From positions 40,215,192 through 40,279,191 of the forward strand of contig QVOM02000073.1 of NCBI GenBank assembly GCA_003586115.2: DNA of 64,000 nt, read 5' to 3'. The notes under the pieces are model-generated. The model was not told the DNA's origin, did not search any database, and saw nothing but the letters and a program-made list of their open reading frames with translations. Every line of letters begins with the position of its first letter. Position 1 is the first letter of the stretch. Source of the stretch: Salvator merianae (lineage: Eukaryota; Chordata; Lepidosauria; Squamata; Teiidae). The position numbers were made by a program, and so were the translations under genes. Positions 1 to 12,849 of this stretch are shown one piece after another.

Positions 1-481
1 ATGCTGACAGAATGGCTGGCTGGATGCACATTATACCAGTCTTAAAAGAGCTACACTGGGTGCCAGTTTCCTACCAAACCCAGTTCAAGGAGTTAATCTT
101 AATTTATAAGGTCTTAAATGGCTTGGGCCCCACATATATAAAGGAACACCTTCTTCTACATCAACCTGCACATACTTTAAGATCTGCAGGAAAAGCCCTC
201 CTGGTTCAGTAGTTGAGGGGATGGGGACCCAGGATAGGGCCTTCTCAGTGGTGGCCCTCAAACTGTGGAATAGTATCTCCCCTGAGGTGTGCCAGGCATT
301 AAGATTGGTTAAAAACACACTTATTTGTCCTGGCCTTTGACTAAAATAAGGAAATATCTTCCCCTCCTCACATTCAGTTATTATTTTGGTACGTTATATT
401 TTGTTTCTATTGCTGTTACTCGCCCTGAGACTTTTGGATATAGGGCAGGAAAATTTTCAAATAAATTAACAAATAAATAAA
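1..481 (+). mobile_element. CR1/L2-clade LINE, 3' end fragment
   Basis: This is the 3' end of a non-LTR retrotransposon running in from the left edge. The frame from about 12 to 212 carries the hallmark LKELHWVPVSYQ block, then YKVLNGLGPTYIKEHLL, matching the region after the RT domain in CR1/L2-clade elements. The same block recurs at 42.2-42.6 kb. A frame break near 210 separates it from the rest of the C-terminus (AFSVVALKLWNS-like reading about 240-290). The 3' UTR has the family's CGCCCTGAGACTTTTGG...TATAGGGCAGG motif and ends in a (AAAT)n-type tail at about 460-481. Dead and 5'-truncated by the window. CR1 versus L2 is not resolved by eye. Confidence 0.85.
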
Positions 482-604
482 TTAGTCCTGCATGGCACAG
501 GACATGTCATGTGTGAATCCTGCCTAAAGCTTTTGATGCCACAACTGTGGAGATTATAAGTCTGCTTGCACTTATTTTTGGTGACCTCTTGAACACTTAC
601 CAGA

Positions 605-1021
605 CAGGCCTGTCCACACTCTGCTGCCGCCACATCCAGGAAACCTCCAGCTGTTCCCAGATGCTGCTAGCTGTGGACTAAAATGTTGTCCACAACGTGA
701 CCGGGAGCAGCTAGATGGCTACCGGTCAGTAATGTTTTCACCCTGTTCCGGGTGCGAATGTTATGAGAGGGCGGGGCAGCTGTGGCTGCACAATCGTGCG
801 CTGTGTCCTGATTGCCATGGCAACAACTGGACATTACCATGGCTGTTGTCATGGCAATCGTGCCTGCCATCCTCATTTCAAGTGCTGGTAGTCTGGTTTG
901 AGCCATTACCAGTCTTTGAAGTGCAGATAGCCATCTCCATATCTGATCCCTTCCAGGCTGATATGCTATAGCTATGCTATTCCCATAACATACCAGGCTG
1001 TAAAGTGCAAACAGGCCCTCT
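605..1021. mobile_element. Family B TIR element, degraded
   Basis: The ends read as an imperfect terminal inverted repeat: GGCCTGTCCACACTC on the left and GTGCAAACAGGCCC on the right. The interior has repeated CCATGGCAA motifs and a CAxAATCGTGCxCTGTG block shared with copies at 6.8, 49.9 and 61.7 kb. It has no transposase-like ORF, so it is non-autonomous. Target duplications are not recognisable. Grouping is by eye. Confidence 0.5.
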
Positions 1022-3189
1022 GCCTCCGTGATCTGAAACAGAAGAAATGATTGTCCCAAATTTTGCATCATGGTTGTTGGTCTTCATTAATGGATATATT
1101 AAAATATGGTTACTCTAAGAGAATACGGGAGGCTTTTCTTTCATGGATCTCCCTGAGTGGCATCCCTGATGTAGTGAACCTGCAGTTCTCATTCCTGGCT
1201 TTGTTTTACATCTGCTGGTCTATTTTTAGCCTTTTTTTCTAGTGCAGTTGGCTCAGAAGAGAACTCAGCTGCAAAGTTCTCTGCTTTGGCAAGTCTTGCC
1301 ATATCCCCTACCCCAAGGAACTCGTAAGGCAGTCACTCTGGAAGCTCTTTAAGACTTACCTTCCAAGGATGCCTTCAAAAAACCAAATATTGAAATTACT
1401 TGCATCAATTGGGAGGAAAATTATTTCAATCAATAATGCATTACACTCGCCACCAGTACAGGCAGGGGCAGCTTCAGAGATATTTACTGTGTAAAATCCA
1501 GAAAGATTGAGAGTGTAATATTTTTCCAGCTCTATTTCTTCCTCCCCTTCTCTCTTTTTCACACACTGACTCCGTCTCTTTCTTTAGTACACGCATACTT
1601 TCTGTTTCAGAGCACTGTCTTTTCCAGCTCTAGACTGAAGTGTCATTTCTATATCTTTTCCCCACTTGATTTTCAAAGATTACCTCCAGGGAAATGTAGT
1701 ATGGAATTTTAAGCAAAAGAGCATTTACCTGTGCTATTTATATAAACTGTGCTTATTAGATCCTTTTGTGTGGATGGCTTCTTAAGAAGCCAGCTGACAA
1801 ATGTGCATTTCGCCCACCCTTTGTTTTACAGCAAACAGTCCTTGCTTACTCATGCTTTTGTCACAAATGAAAAGCGAGAGCTGTCTGCCTTCATTATTCT
1901 GGTGCACCAGAAGCCTACCCCAAAATAAGTATATGTTAGGAAGCAAAGAGTATGTTCCTACAAAAAAGAACTAACTCTGCATTTTTACAATGGAAGTGAG
2001 AAAAAAAGAAACTACAATGATAGTAATCCAAACTGTAATTAGCAAGTACGGAAAATGTAGCTAACATGCGTACAGATTTGTAAATTCCTGTAAGGTACAA
2101 ATAATATATGTGCACCACTATAACAGAAATACCAAAATCTGCAAACCAAGATGAGTATAAAATGGTCATCCAAAGTACATCAATGCAGAAGGAGCATCTC
2201 TTAAGACTCCAAATAAATCTCAAAGCAAATGCAATCTGTTACTCAGTTTCAGATCATGAATATTCATGATGAACAAACACATCAACAGGAGAAAGCAAAT
2301 CCTTCCCCATTTGCCTAATTTCAAAACCTCTGAGAATATCCTGTAGGTTTTCCTGGATATATAAGCTGTTTTCAGTATCATCAAAAGTAATGTCTAATGA
2401 ATCACAATAAAATTCTGTGTCTCCTTCCAAGGTTGAAGTGCACCTTTCCAGTTTTTCAACTCCTTTTTTATCAAGTAGAAAAAGTCTTCTTTTTCTCCAT
2501 GGGAATTATAGGGACTTTGTGGGGAGAGGGATGTTTTTAAAAATAGAGATTGTCCTTCAAAGAGCTTGGACTAAAACTGTTTAAAGCTTTAAAGGTCAAA
2601 ATTGAGTACATTAAAATGAGCTCAAAAATGCATCAGCAGAAGAACAGCTAGTATAGTAATGGGTTGATAGAGTTCAACTTTTTTCTCTCAAGAAGGATTC
2701 TGTTAATTCCTTTTTTAGCCCTGTGTCTGACCGCATCACAGCAGATTAGGCCATCTTAGGGCACAAGGAAGACAGAGCCCTTTTTTGGCTTGATCACACC
2801 CATCTATTATAGTGCTTAGTCAACACTTTTCAGTCTCCCCAGCCTCCGTGTGGTGATTGGGTACTTTTTCCCTCAGCACACCTTCCCTCCTTCACTACCC
2901 TGTGCCCTCTGTGATTGAATCAGTCAAATACTGGCTTCCTAGGGGAGGGTAAAACCACCTCCCTCTGTCACCACCCTCCCCACCCACCAAATATCCCTGT
3001 TTATAGAAGTCATATGATGGGAGTTTCTGATGCCAGAGTTTCTCCTTGCCCAGTGCCTTTCTCCTTGCCTGTGTGGCATCTACTTTCCTTTTTTATTTTT
3101 TTTAAAAAGATGAGTTTTTCACAATTGTGCAAAGTTCCAGGGAGCAACAATAGTAGGCGAGTAGAGGAATTTTCTTAGTTTCACAGGGG
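1022..3189. other. Unannotated gene-free stretch
   Basis: About 2.2 kb of mainly AT-rich sequence. Short open frames (for example 1936-2223 on the minus strand) show no recognisable domain or codon bias. I see no repeat family, promoter or RNA gene here. Confidence 0.6.
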
Positions 3190-3650
3190 ATTGGATGCCA
3201 CAGTTGAGAATAGTCCAAGGGAAGTGTAGAGAACTGCCTGGGCCAGAAACATTGGATCCGCTTCAGTTATTGCAGCCTGAGGATGTAGGCAAGCTGCTTG
3301 CTGAGGTCTGGATCCTCTGGACCCTTGCCCTTCTTGGTTGATAAAAGCTAGCTGGCAGTGTATGACTAGGTGGATCCAGAAAGTGGTGAATGCCTCTTTG
3401 AGAGATGTAGTGATCCTGATGGCTCTTAAAGAGGTGGTGGTATGCTTCCTCCTCAAGACATCCTCCCTGGAGCCTCAAGATTCAAATAGCTATTGCCAGT
3501 TAGCAAACATACTCGTTGGGGGCAAGGTATTAGAAAGGGTTGTGCCTATTCAACTGCAGCCATGCTTGGAAGAAGCTAATTATCTAGACCCATTTCAAAC
3601 TGGCTTCTGGTCCAGTTATGGCACTGAAACCATCTTGTTGCCCTGATTGA
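3190..3650 (+). mobile_element. CR1/L2-clade LINE, N-terminal RT fragment
   Basis: The plus strand reads as the start of an L2/CR1-type RT domain. A LQPEDVGKLLAEVW-like block (about 3270-3320) is followed by a WIQKVVNASL block, a FLLKTSSLEPQD block, a VLERVVPIQLQPCLEEANYL block and FQTGFWSSYGTET (to about 3640). These are RT motifs 0-2 in family order. The reading breaks around 3310-3345 (stop codons and at least one frameshift). The catalytic YxDD region is absent. The fragment is cut off after 3650, just before a 17-A run at 3664-3680. It is an older piece of the same clade seen at 41.1-42.8 kb. Confidence 0.85.
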
Positions 3651-6600
3651 TCCACAGGTCTACAAAAAAAAAAAAAAAAATTCAGGTGCAAGGGTTTTTG
3701 AATGGATTTAGGGTATTTTGAGGGTGCTGAATTCAAAAATCCCATTACTTTTGCTGAATTGGTTCTAGTTTTTGAGATAATGGGCATCCATGAAAATAAT
3801 GCATTCCCCCAATGCGACTTGTGTGTGATAGCAAATGCAATAGCTTTTGGTCTGTCTTCTGGCTCTTTAACAGTGTCTTAGGTAATGACATATCCCATAT
3901 AATTATTTTGTATTGCAATTTGTAGGCTTACAATGCTGGCAGGTCTGAATGCTTTTCAAATGTGTTGTGTTAATTAATTAACTATTAAATATCTCAGAAA
4001 CTAGAGCCAATCTGGCAAAACCGAAGTCATATTCTTAATCAGCACCATAAACTTAATATAAAACCAGACATCGCTGGCACCAAAATCACTGTATACCAGT
4101 GTTATCTTATGCAGGAGGAAGACAGGGGAAGTGCAATCCCATTGGTTCTTCCAAATCTCTCAGTAGCTTTCAATACTGTGTGGTGTTGTGTACTCCCCTC
4201 CTCTCACATTCCTCAGAGGACTCAAACAACTTTTTTTGGGGGGATGACCATTGACCCTACAGAATTGCACAAAATGCCATCTTGTGGGGGACCCCAATAT
4301 CCCTTCCAGCAAGAGAGTGTGCAGAATTGTGCTCTTGTGCAAATCATAGCAAGTCCTTCCCACCTACCATGACTGTGGGAAGCACGTACATCCATGGGGC
4401 TGTGAAGCACATGTGTCTTTTTAACAGTGGTTTGGTATCTAACCAATGCTCCTTCCACTCCACTTACAGGACATGAGACCACAGAGGTTCAACTGTGACA
4501 AGACCAGTAGGAGGCCAGAATTGCCCAACTGGCTGCCCTAATGGGCTGAATTGTTGCAGGGATCTTCATTCAACAAAGGCAGCAACCAGCACACCACAAA
4601 GTGGTCGTGCCTGAAGGTCAGAACTTTGTTATTTTTGTTTCCATTTTTTCCTTTTGATATCCAGGTTTGGGAGTATTCCTATTTGGTCCTATGTGGACCA
4701 TTCCAGTTGCAGGGGGATGGGTATTTTGCTGTAGGATGGGGCTACCTGCAGTGGTACTTTCAGTGGTTCCTGTCTGCTAGTTACTGCTGGACAGAAATGG
4801 GTTCATTCCCCAGCTGGGTTGTCAAAGGAGTGTGTGGCAGTGAAGTCACCAGTGCTCATAGATATATATTTGCTTCTAGCTGGGCCTGCATGATTCTCTG
4901 TGTGATGTCCATTTGCTTAGAAAATCCAAAGCAGTGACTGCCAGCCTCTTCTGCTCAATGGCTTCCAGGTGACCAGGTGCAATTGTGCATGGAAATGTGC
5001 ACCACACTCTTCTGGGGATTGTGGGGCAAGAAGACAGGGACATGGGTCTGGTTAGGGGGCATTTTGGAAGACTTTGGGTGTGGGATGCACATGGATACAT
5101 ACCTGTAGCAGGCTGCTGGCATCCTTGCTGGCTTTGAGGTCTTGGCAGCACAATAGAGGTCTTGTGAATGTTAAATGGAGAGATTCCATGCCAGTTTGGC
5201 AGGAGCTGAGGAGATTTTGTCCTGGAAAGTGGCATGCAGCTGCTTGAAGTATGGGCAGGATGCTGGCAAATTGCCTGAACACTGGTTCTCATATAGAGCA
5301 GAATGGTATGCCGAACAAGGTTTGTTTGTTTGCTTTTGCCTTTGCCTGATGCTTTTCAGTTCTGTTGTGCCCATACCACTAGATATCCTTCTCCACCAAC
5401 TCAAGTGTGATATGGTTGCAATTTCCCTGACTGAGCAGGGACTGCATCCACTCCTTCTCCCATATATTGGTGAAATCCAGGATTTCTGCAGGGCCCCTAC
5501 GTCAGCACTGTTAACATGACCACTATGCTGCCATCTTTGTCCCTTTCTCACACTCAGACATCATCGTTAGCTTTCATTACAGATGCAGCTTTCCCCCTGA
5601 GTTGTGGTTAATCTATGTATGAGAATCCATGACTGTAATGTGAGCTGTGGGAACTAGGAACTTGGAGGGAATAGAATACTTGATATATACTCTGTCTTGC
5701 ATGATGAAGTAGACTTACTCTATGAAACTTCATGCTATCAACTTCTTTCTCTCTGTTAGTGTCTAAGTTACTGATGCAGACTAACATGGCTATGACTTTG
5801 AATTCTGTGTAGCATAGTTCACTTTGTGATAATTTATCAGAACAGTCTGGTGAGCATGGTAAAGCTATTTCTATCTATATCTATTGTATAAGTGATTCTG
5901 ACACCCAGTCTGGAACCCTGCTCCTGGCATAGGTGCTCTCTATTAAGGTTGGGTTTTTGGTGGTGAAGAGGCTGAGCTGAACATCTTCCTCACTGGGCTA
6001 CTTTCATTTCTGTGTGTCATTGCCCAATCCAGCTGTGGTGACATCAACAGGAGGAGGATGGGTCTGGTTGCAAAGGCTCTACATATATCTCCAGAGCTAT
6101 GCTCCAGTAGTGCTTTACAGAGCTGGTGTGTTGTTTTGGAGGAGGGGCTTCAGCAGCTGGGATTTTGCAACCACCACACCTCCAGAGCCATTGACACAGA
6201 CTGGATGCAGAAAGGCCAAAGACTGATGCAGAGCAGTAGTCTCTGGGACATTTGCAGGTCTCTTCAGTCAGGTTCACTGCTGAACTAGGACTGGGGTCCC
6301 TTGGCTGGGATAGCACTAGTTCAGTGAGTACTAGGGAACTGCACACAGAAGGGATCTGTGACAGGGATTACTACAGGCAAAACTGAGCCCTGTAGATAAA
6401 ACGTCTGCTGTGGTATCAACCAAAACTTGTAAAATATACCCTGTGTGTTGTGCGATTATCTTCCCAGTTAGCACTCAGTCCAGAAGAGCTTCAAAATGCT
6501 TAATTCTGTTCCTCAAGAGGGTGCCATTTTACCAGTGTACACAATATTATCTTTCTTAGATTTTCTACATTGTATTTGCCTCCATGCACCACATATCATC

Positions 6601-6734
6601 TCCACGCCCTAATTTAGACTATTTTTATAACCTCCACTAGATCAACCAATGGAAAAGTGAGATGTTATTGACTGTAACAGCTATTCAGAAAAATAAGGAG
6701 ATAGGGCAGAGCCAGGAGACATACCAGAAACATA
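3651..6734. other. Unannotated gene-free stretch
   Basis: About 3 kb with a 17-base A run at 3664-3680 and several chance ORFs of 90-140 codons on both strands (4551-4937 plus, 4876-5292 minus, 5171-5551 minus). These overlap one another, share no domain and lack any splice-site or codon evidence for a gene. I recognise no repeat family with confidence. Confidence 0.55.
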
Positions 6735-7110
6735 TCAGACCTCAGGCAGAACACAGTGAACAGACCCCGCAGCATGGCAGCCATTTGCATTGTGAGGGCT
6801 GGAACATCCCGGCAATGGCTTCCACCACTTGCAGTGCAAATGCTGGCAGCCTGCACCATGACAGCAGCTGTGGAAACTTCTGGTCACTGCCATGGCAACT
6901 GGGGATACAGCACGACTGCACAGCAGCAGCCGTGCTGTGCAGCGTTCACACTCGGAAGAGGTTGTGAATGTGCATACCAGGACAGCACTCAGTACAGCAA
7001 GTAGCAATCAAGAACAGCTGTAGCCCACTCCTGATTGCGAGGGCCTACGCAAAGTGCAGACGCACCTCACTAGTGAGCATCTGCACGCTCACTAGTGAAA
7101 AGTGTGAACA
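6735..7110. mobile_element. Family B TIR element
   Basis: The right end reads CACTAGTGAAAAGTGTGAACAGG, the family B terminal repeat in reverse. It is preceded by the family's GTAGCCCACTCC...GAGGGCCT...GTGCAGACGCAxxTCACTAGTGAG block. The same order occurs at 47.8, 51.65 and 61.85 kb. The left end is poorly preserved. Small inverted CTCACTAGTGAG motifs lie near the right end. Non-coding; non-autonomous DNA-transposon-like. Confidence 0.6.
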
Positions 7111-7985
7111 GGTCCAAAGTTTCTTATACTCCTTCCTGCCCAGAAGAAGACCAAGGCCATTCTGGAGGGGTGAAAACAGTCCAGAACTAGAAAGCTTTTC
7201 ACTAAAAGTCTGACATAACATGGGGGAGTAGTCCCCCGTTCCTGACATTGACATTGAATTTGAATCGCTTGCCATTTCAGTTCTCACCCAAATATGCAGA
7301 TGTTACACTTGTGCTTTCTTTAGTTACTGCTGTTTTCTTAGCATATATTCTTGCACACATAGAATCATGACGTTTGTATTCCTCATGAGTTCACATAATG
7401 TGGGAAAATGCAGTTGACAAATCCCTTTAGGCTGCTTCTCAAGAAAGATTATCCTATGCCTGGGGCACAGGAGAAGAATAGTCTCAAATAAACAAGTAAA
7501 TACTCTAAAATAAACTCTGCTGACCACTCTTTAAATTCACTGTGCCTCAGGCAATCTTTTTCTTTATAGTATACTAGCATGTCAGCATTGAACTTTTAAA
7601 TTATTGTAATGAAAACATCATACTTTACATGTTCTGGCTTTAAGGATGTTTTATAATGCCTGTTTGCTGAAAGGGATTATTAATACAGAGTTGAAATTGC
7701 CAGCAAGAAAGGTGCAGCCACTTTCAAAGGGAGCTCCATTCTTCTGCCAAGAATCTCTATTTCTGTAAATTATTTATAGAGATGTTAGTGAAAGCCTCTG
7801 ATCTCAGGCTCTAATGCAAGCACTGAGAGCCCTGAAATTGCCTTAAAACCTAAGCTAGCAAGGATTTTCTGTTTTCTCTTTCTCCTGATCAACCAGCTTC
7901 CCTTTCTCTGTAAAAAGCAGACAGAGTCCTTGATACAGATAGGGTTTTCCTTCCCACCACCTTAACCACTCTCAGGCCATGGTCA
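7111..7985. other. Unannotated gene-free stretch
   Basis: About 0.9 kb of AT-rich sequence with no recognisable repeat, ORF or RNA gene. Confidence 0.5.
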
Positions 7986-9470
7986 CACTTCAAGAAAGTA
8001 GTCCGTGTTATACGCAGTTTGAATTCAAACCGTCCCAGCCCCGCTCACACCCAGCACCTGAAAATCCGTTCTCCATTTAATCTTCACTGCTCTCACCTTC
8101 CTTTTCCAGTTCTTAGTTGCCTGAAATGGTACCTTTTGTGTCGCCACCCCTTTCCACTGTTGTGCCCCTCCCTTCACTCTAATAGGTTAATTGCTTGTCA
8201 ATCAAGTTTTTGAATGCAGGGGGTGGTGGGAGAGAGCTACCTATCCCCGCAGACCCTTCTTTGGCAAGCAGGTCCTGGTCTCGCAGCCTGGTTGGCGAGA
8301 AAGTGCGGTGGCTTTTTTAAAATTATTAAATGGCCACTTTTGCACAACTCTGTAAATGCAGAATCTCATCCAGGGAGCAGACAGCGGGGTTTTCTCTGCC
8401 AAAATCGAGAGAAATCCAGGTAGCCATTTCACGTATGCTGCCCATACCTGGCCAAAGGGCACTTGAAATGGACCCTGACCTGGAAAGACTTTCCTACACC
8501 CCCGCCAGGCCCCTGTCGTCCGCCTCCCCACCGTCCCCTTCCTTCCTTCCTCCTTTCTAACCATGCAGACACACGCACGCACGGGCAGGGACAAGTTGGA
8601 TGGGAAGGTTTCAGACACAAAGTAGCAGTTTCCTTCTTTTCGTTTTACAGAGTTGCGCTATTTCAGAGCTCCGCAGAACAAAAGCAGCATCTTCCCTTTT
8701 AGAATAGACATTAAATAATTAAAACTAAGAACCTTCTCTGTGCTTGGAATCTGCATATGTAGAAAAGAGAGAAGATGCTGCTATTGTTCTGCGGAGCTCT
8801 GAAGTAGTGCAACTCTGTAAAACGAAAAGAAAATTTGAAAGCTGCTAGCAGCTGAGGATGAAAGGGGGGAGGGGAGTTGAGAGAGATGAGGGACAACTTT
8901 TTTGGTGGGCTCCCAAAGCAGTTTCTCTCCACACCTTGCTTTGATCCCTTGTTTAGGATCTAACAAGGAGATTAGAAGGCTTTTTTCTTTTAATTTAAAG
9001 AAGTGTTTGTAAAGGGCAGGAATCCCCGCAAAAAGGGCAGAGCTTGACGGAAGCCAGAGCAGAGACAGTACAGGGGAGTCAGTCCTGCTTCAGCGATACT
9101 CTTTGCTCTTCCTGCATTCCGGAAGTTGTTTATTGAGGAGGGCTGGAGATACTGCAGAGGAAGGGAGAAGGGGGAAATGGAAACAACTTGAGGTAACGTA
9201 CAGACGTCTCACATTGGCTAAGAAAACAGAAGGGAAGTTCTGCAGCAACTGCCCACCGCGGCATGGTTCAGCCACTTTAATCCTCTTCCATGCCCCCACC
9301 TTCGAAATAAAAATGGAGTATAGCACTACAACGGTTTTAGAGCTGTGTTAATCCGAATGTTGGAAAATCCGCGTGGAGGGTAGAAAGTACTGATGAGAAA
9401 CGAATTTCAATACACAGATGTGTTCTACAAGATTCTAAAACGGACAGAAGAAACTTTAAAATGAAGGTGT
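7986..9470. mobile_element. Possible 1.5 kb CpG-rich TIR element
   Basis: The stretch begins GGTCACACTTCAAGAAAG at about 7981-7998 and ends AATGAAGGTGTGACC at about 9456-9470, a short inverted terminal repeat. Base composition inside is richer in CpG than the flanks. An internal inverted repeat sits near the middle (separate entry). No transposase is visible; the ORFs on both strands overlap and share no domain. I found no clear target duplication, so the boundaries are inferred. It could instead be an ancient regulatory or promoter-like CpG-rich segment. Confidence 0.4.
8632..8833. repeat. Inverted repeat, about 68-bp arms
   Basis: The left arm (about 8632-8702) and right arm (about 8763-8833) are reverse complements with only about four mismatches. 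Both contain TCGTTTTACAGAGTTGC and CAGAGCTCCGCAGAACAA. The spacer is about 60 bases. The pair would form a strong stem in single-stranded DNA or RNA. It lies inside the candidate TIR element 7986-9470. Confidence 0.85.
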
Positions 9471-9482
9471 GACCGCAGCCTC

Positions 9483-11611
9483 AGAGCAGAGATTCTATCA
9501 CTATGTAGCTGTAACCTCCACACAGGGGGCGGTGAGGAAGGGAAAGGCAGGGCTTGGCACCTTACATTTCATTTCATTGAGCCATGCTTTGATCCATAGC
9601 AGATTAAAGCCTGGTTCAGTATCATCAAAAATGCAATGCCAATTCACCCACCTGCATGAGCCAATGCTGATACTATGCAAACCCATGGAAATGCTGATAC
9701 TGCTATAAACACTGCTTTGCACAGAGTTCTTACCTAATAGTATTGTAACATTTGTCATCTACTGAATTGTTTATTTGATTTTATTCTGGGACTCATCCAC
9801 CATCTGGGTTTGAAGGAGATAATTTATAATTTTTTACTGTTTTCTGTGTGAAGCAGCAGGCCACTCCTGAGGCCCGTCACACCAGCCAGTGGCAGCTGCA
9901 TCAGCGGAGGATGCCATGTGGCATTTTACAGTTGAGTGGTATGATTTACAGCTGCCGCTGGTTGCTCTGATGTTGTGCTGGTATAGGACGTCCAATGGAT
10001 GTCCGATCTGGCATGGAAGAAAAGACCACTGTTGAAGCACTCGGAGAGGGCAAGATCACACACTATTCCTCCTGTGCTTTCTTCCATCTCCATAATAACA
10101 TTCAAACAGCAAGAGCAGGTGCTCAGGTAACCTACAGATCACAGGTGCTTAAGTCTATCATTTTAACAAGGCCATCTGATCATGGTCTATAATGATGTTA
10201 CTTTCTGAACTACCTTGAGTCTTTATGATGTCAATGGAATACAAAGAACCAAATTCATAAATAAATGAAGCTGCGAGAGTCTCTATTTCTGATTAGATGA
10301 CACTGTAATTTCACAATACAAGATAGAAATGTACCAAATCTAACATGAATATGTTGTTCTTATTCCAACATGCCCTGTATCAGTTATTGCAACTAACATG
10401 TTTCTATTCAAGTGGATGGGAGAAAGTTGAATAAATGCATATTGTCACGACCAAGCCTTAACTTCATGGCTCCAGCCAAATAGGACTTAGAGAGCATCCA
10501 GACAGCTGTCTGAAGGACAGGAGGCCAAGGATCAGTCTGCTGCAATTTTTCTGCCTCTTACATTTTAGCGTAGGACTGGAAATAGCCCCAGAAGTTGGCC
10601 TTTTTCAGTCCAACAGAAACCCAGGTTAGGCCGAAGCTGCTCCTGGTAATTCCTCTCTATCCCCACTATATGTGGTGCCAGAGGAGGCAAATGAGAGCAC
10701 AATCAACTGTCAGATTCATTCACCCCACCCTATATATAGGGTGGCTCAGAAGCTGGATCTCACACCTCAGGGGTAGCCTGTTGCTGGCAAGTGTATTTCC
10801 CTGCTAAGCCCCAGGGGTACTCAAAGAGAGCACTTTTACTCCATGTAGGTGCAGTTTTAGCAGTTCCATACCATCAGTGGTATGGACTGATTTAGACTGA
10901 GTTTTCTAGTTTTATAATAGTTTCATTTGTTAAAATTTTACCTTTGTTGAATTAATGTTTTCAGGTATGTAAAAGCCCAAAGTTATACAGATCATAACAT
11001 GGGACAGCAGGCCCTCTTTCCTCATATTGGCTTTGTTTCTGGATGCCTAAAGCACCAGAAGGATTTCAAAGAACACCTGACAAACTGATTCTCAGGGATT
11101 TCCCATATGGGTAGTGATCAGGTTTGCTGCCCTTAAGGGGGAAAGAAGGGTTTCTTTTACTCTCTTGGACGGGTAGAATTTGGCAAAGCTGTTCAGAAAG
11201 GGAATAAAAGGCCATGTTTTCTCTTTATTAACAGTGAAAGCAATAACTTCACATATGGGAAAAATGCAGGTTTTCACTCCTCTTTTTAACAATCATGATC
11301 ACTGCCCCAAAAGTAGTTAAAAGGCCACATTTTCTTCTTGTGGGTACTTTCCCTTCATTGTCCAGAAGGGGAGATTCATAACAATCAGCTGATAGTTTGA
11401 AGGGAGTGCAACAGAAGCACTGCACAAAATAAAGAGATTTCTCTTTCTTTGGGGAGTGTGCTCCTGGTATTTTCCACATCCAACAATCAGACAATTTACT
11501 TATGTGGCTACAAGAAAAACTTGCATAGGCAGGGGACTTGTTCTGTCAGAAATTGGGAATATTCCAATGGTGGTATAAATCCCAACGTGAAGCAGACCAA
11601 ACATAGGCAAC
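9483..11611. other. Unannotated gene-free stretch
   Basis: About 2.1 kb. Part of 9838-10050 has the look of an old TIR repeat (GCCACTCCTGAGGCCCGTCACACC), but I could not place it. No ORF with a recognisable domain. Confidence 0.5.
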
Positions 11612-11720
11612 TTCTTTATTTGCTTATTTATTTTAATTTATATATTTATATACTGTTTCCCATTAAAATAGAATCTTGAAGCAGTTTACAAAGAATAAAA
11701 ATAACTAAAATCATAATAAG
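11612..11720 (-). mobile_element. Antisense LINE 3' end (likely)
   Basis: It begins with TTTATTTGCTTATTTATTTTA and continues with ATATACTGTTTCCCATTAAAAT...AAGCAGTTTACAAAG. Reversed, this is a LINE-type 3' UTR ending in an AAATAAATA tail. No coding part remains. Confidence 0.55.
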
Positions 11721-11765
11721 AAGATTGACAATACCCCTAGAACCTATATTGTTCAATACACTCTT

Positions 11766-11990
11766 AAATGGGTGGAATTTACTTATCTTGGCTCCACAGT
11801 CACTCGGCACCTGCCCCTTGAAGCTAAACTCAACAAATGTGTTGGCAAGGCAGCAACTACAATGACATACCTTTCTATTAGACTCTGGAAGAACCCTATG
11901 TTGACCTTCACCATAAAGATGAAGGCCTGTCTGACCTCAAAATTGCAGGCCAAGGGTATTTTGCTAGGCCCTTAGAAATGGCCCAAGAAA
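11766..11990 (+). mobile_element. Non-LTR RT C-terminal fragment
   Basis: The plus frame contains EFTYLGSTVT, then a LNKCVGKAATTMTYLSIRLW block and a TIKMKAC block. This is the region just after the RT palm in many non-LTR elements (TYLGS followed by an alternating basic helix). It differs from the CR1/L2 copies elsewhere in this window, so it comes from another clade that I cannot name safely. Only about 67 codons survive. Confidence 0.55.
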
Positions 11991-12559
11991 TGGGCTGTCT
12001 TCCAGAATGTGGCAAAATGTCATCAAGCTCTGTGATAGGGCTGTCAGAATATAGAAATCATATAGGCCATAAGCTAATGCCAGTTCGCCAAATAGAGTCT
12101 GTTATTTAGAGTCAAAAGTTACTGAACAGATAACATCCTGTTATGTTGTAATGCTTTGGCTAGTGTGTCGTAGATAACAACTAACCTGCATCAACATGGC
12201 AGAGCTTAAGCGTGAGAAAGACATATTGCTTACAAACTGATATGAAATGAGAATGAGTCATACTTAGCATGGATGTGTAATATATTGCCTGACCATTGTA
12301 TTATGAAAAAGTGTATGAGAGACTGAACATGATGATTACTTAGCTTAAATGTACTAATGAAGATTGAGCTTATGCTGTAACAACAATGTACAGTGAACAG
12401 AAACTGCTTTTTAACCAACTTTGCTGTTTTTACTATGGGACCAAGCTACAATAAAGACAAAGCTTTATAGATTACTCTGCTGCATACAGAGTTTATTTTT
12501 CTACTCTCTCTACTTCATGGGAATGTCTGTAAGTCTTCTGCGAATTGCCTGGGACACTC

Positions 12560-12830
12560 CTACCACCACCACCTGTCCAGAGACCCAGACTGGCCATTGT
12601 GGTACACCACTGTAGAGTGGTCTCCTACTAGACCACTCTCAGACATAGTTTCTGTACCCAGGGAACAGGCCAGGCATCGTGGCTGTGCAGCCAACACATG
12701 TCATCTTGTGGTGCATGTTGGTATGCAAACCCCACAGTCTGGGCACACATTTGGCACAGTCCTCAGGGATAATGCAGATGTTGCAATAGAGTCCAAGAGC
12801 ACACAGTATCCTTACCACACTTTCTGATGG
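12560..12830. repeat. Relative of the 52-54 kb palindrome arms
   Basis: Positions about 12610-12670 carry AGAGTGGTCTCC...AGACCACTCTCAGACATA followed by a CAGGGAAC motif. The same order (opposed GTGGTCTC palindrome, GACATAATTT, CAGGGACCACT) occurs in the arms of the large inverted repeat at 52.0-54.3 kb. Similarity is partial, so this is a distant copy at best. Confidence 0.35.
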
Positions 12831-12849
12831 TTCTTCCTGAAAGTGTACA

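Noticed and set aside
4551..5551. Cluster of 114-138 codon ORFs on both strands
   Set aside because: Mutually overlapping, no motif, signal, splice context or codon bias; expected by chance in a moderately GC stretch.
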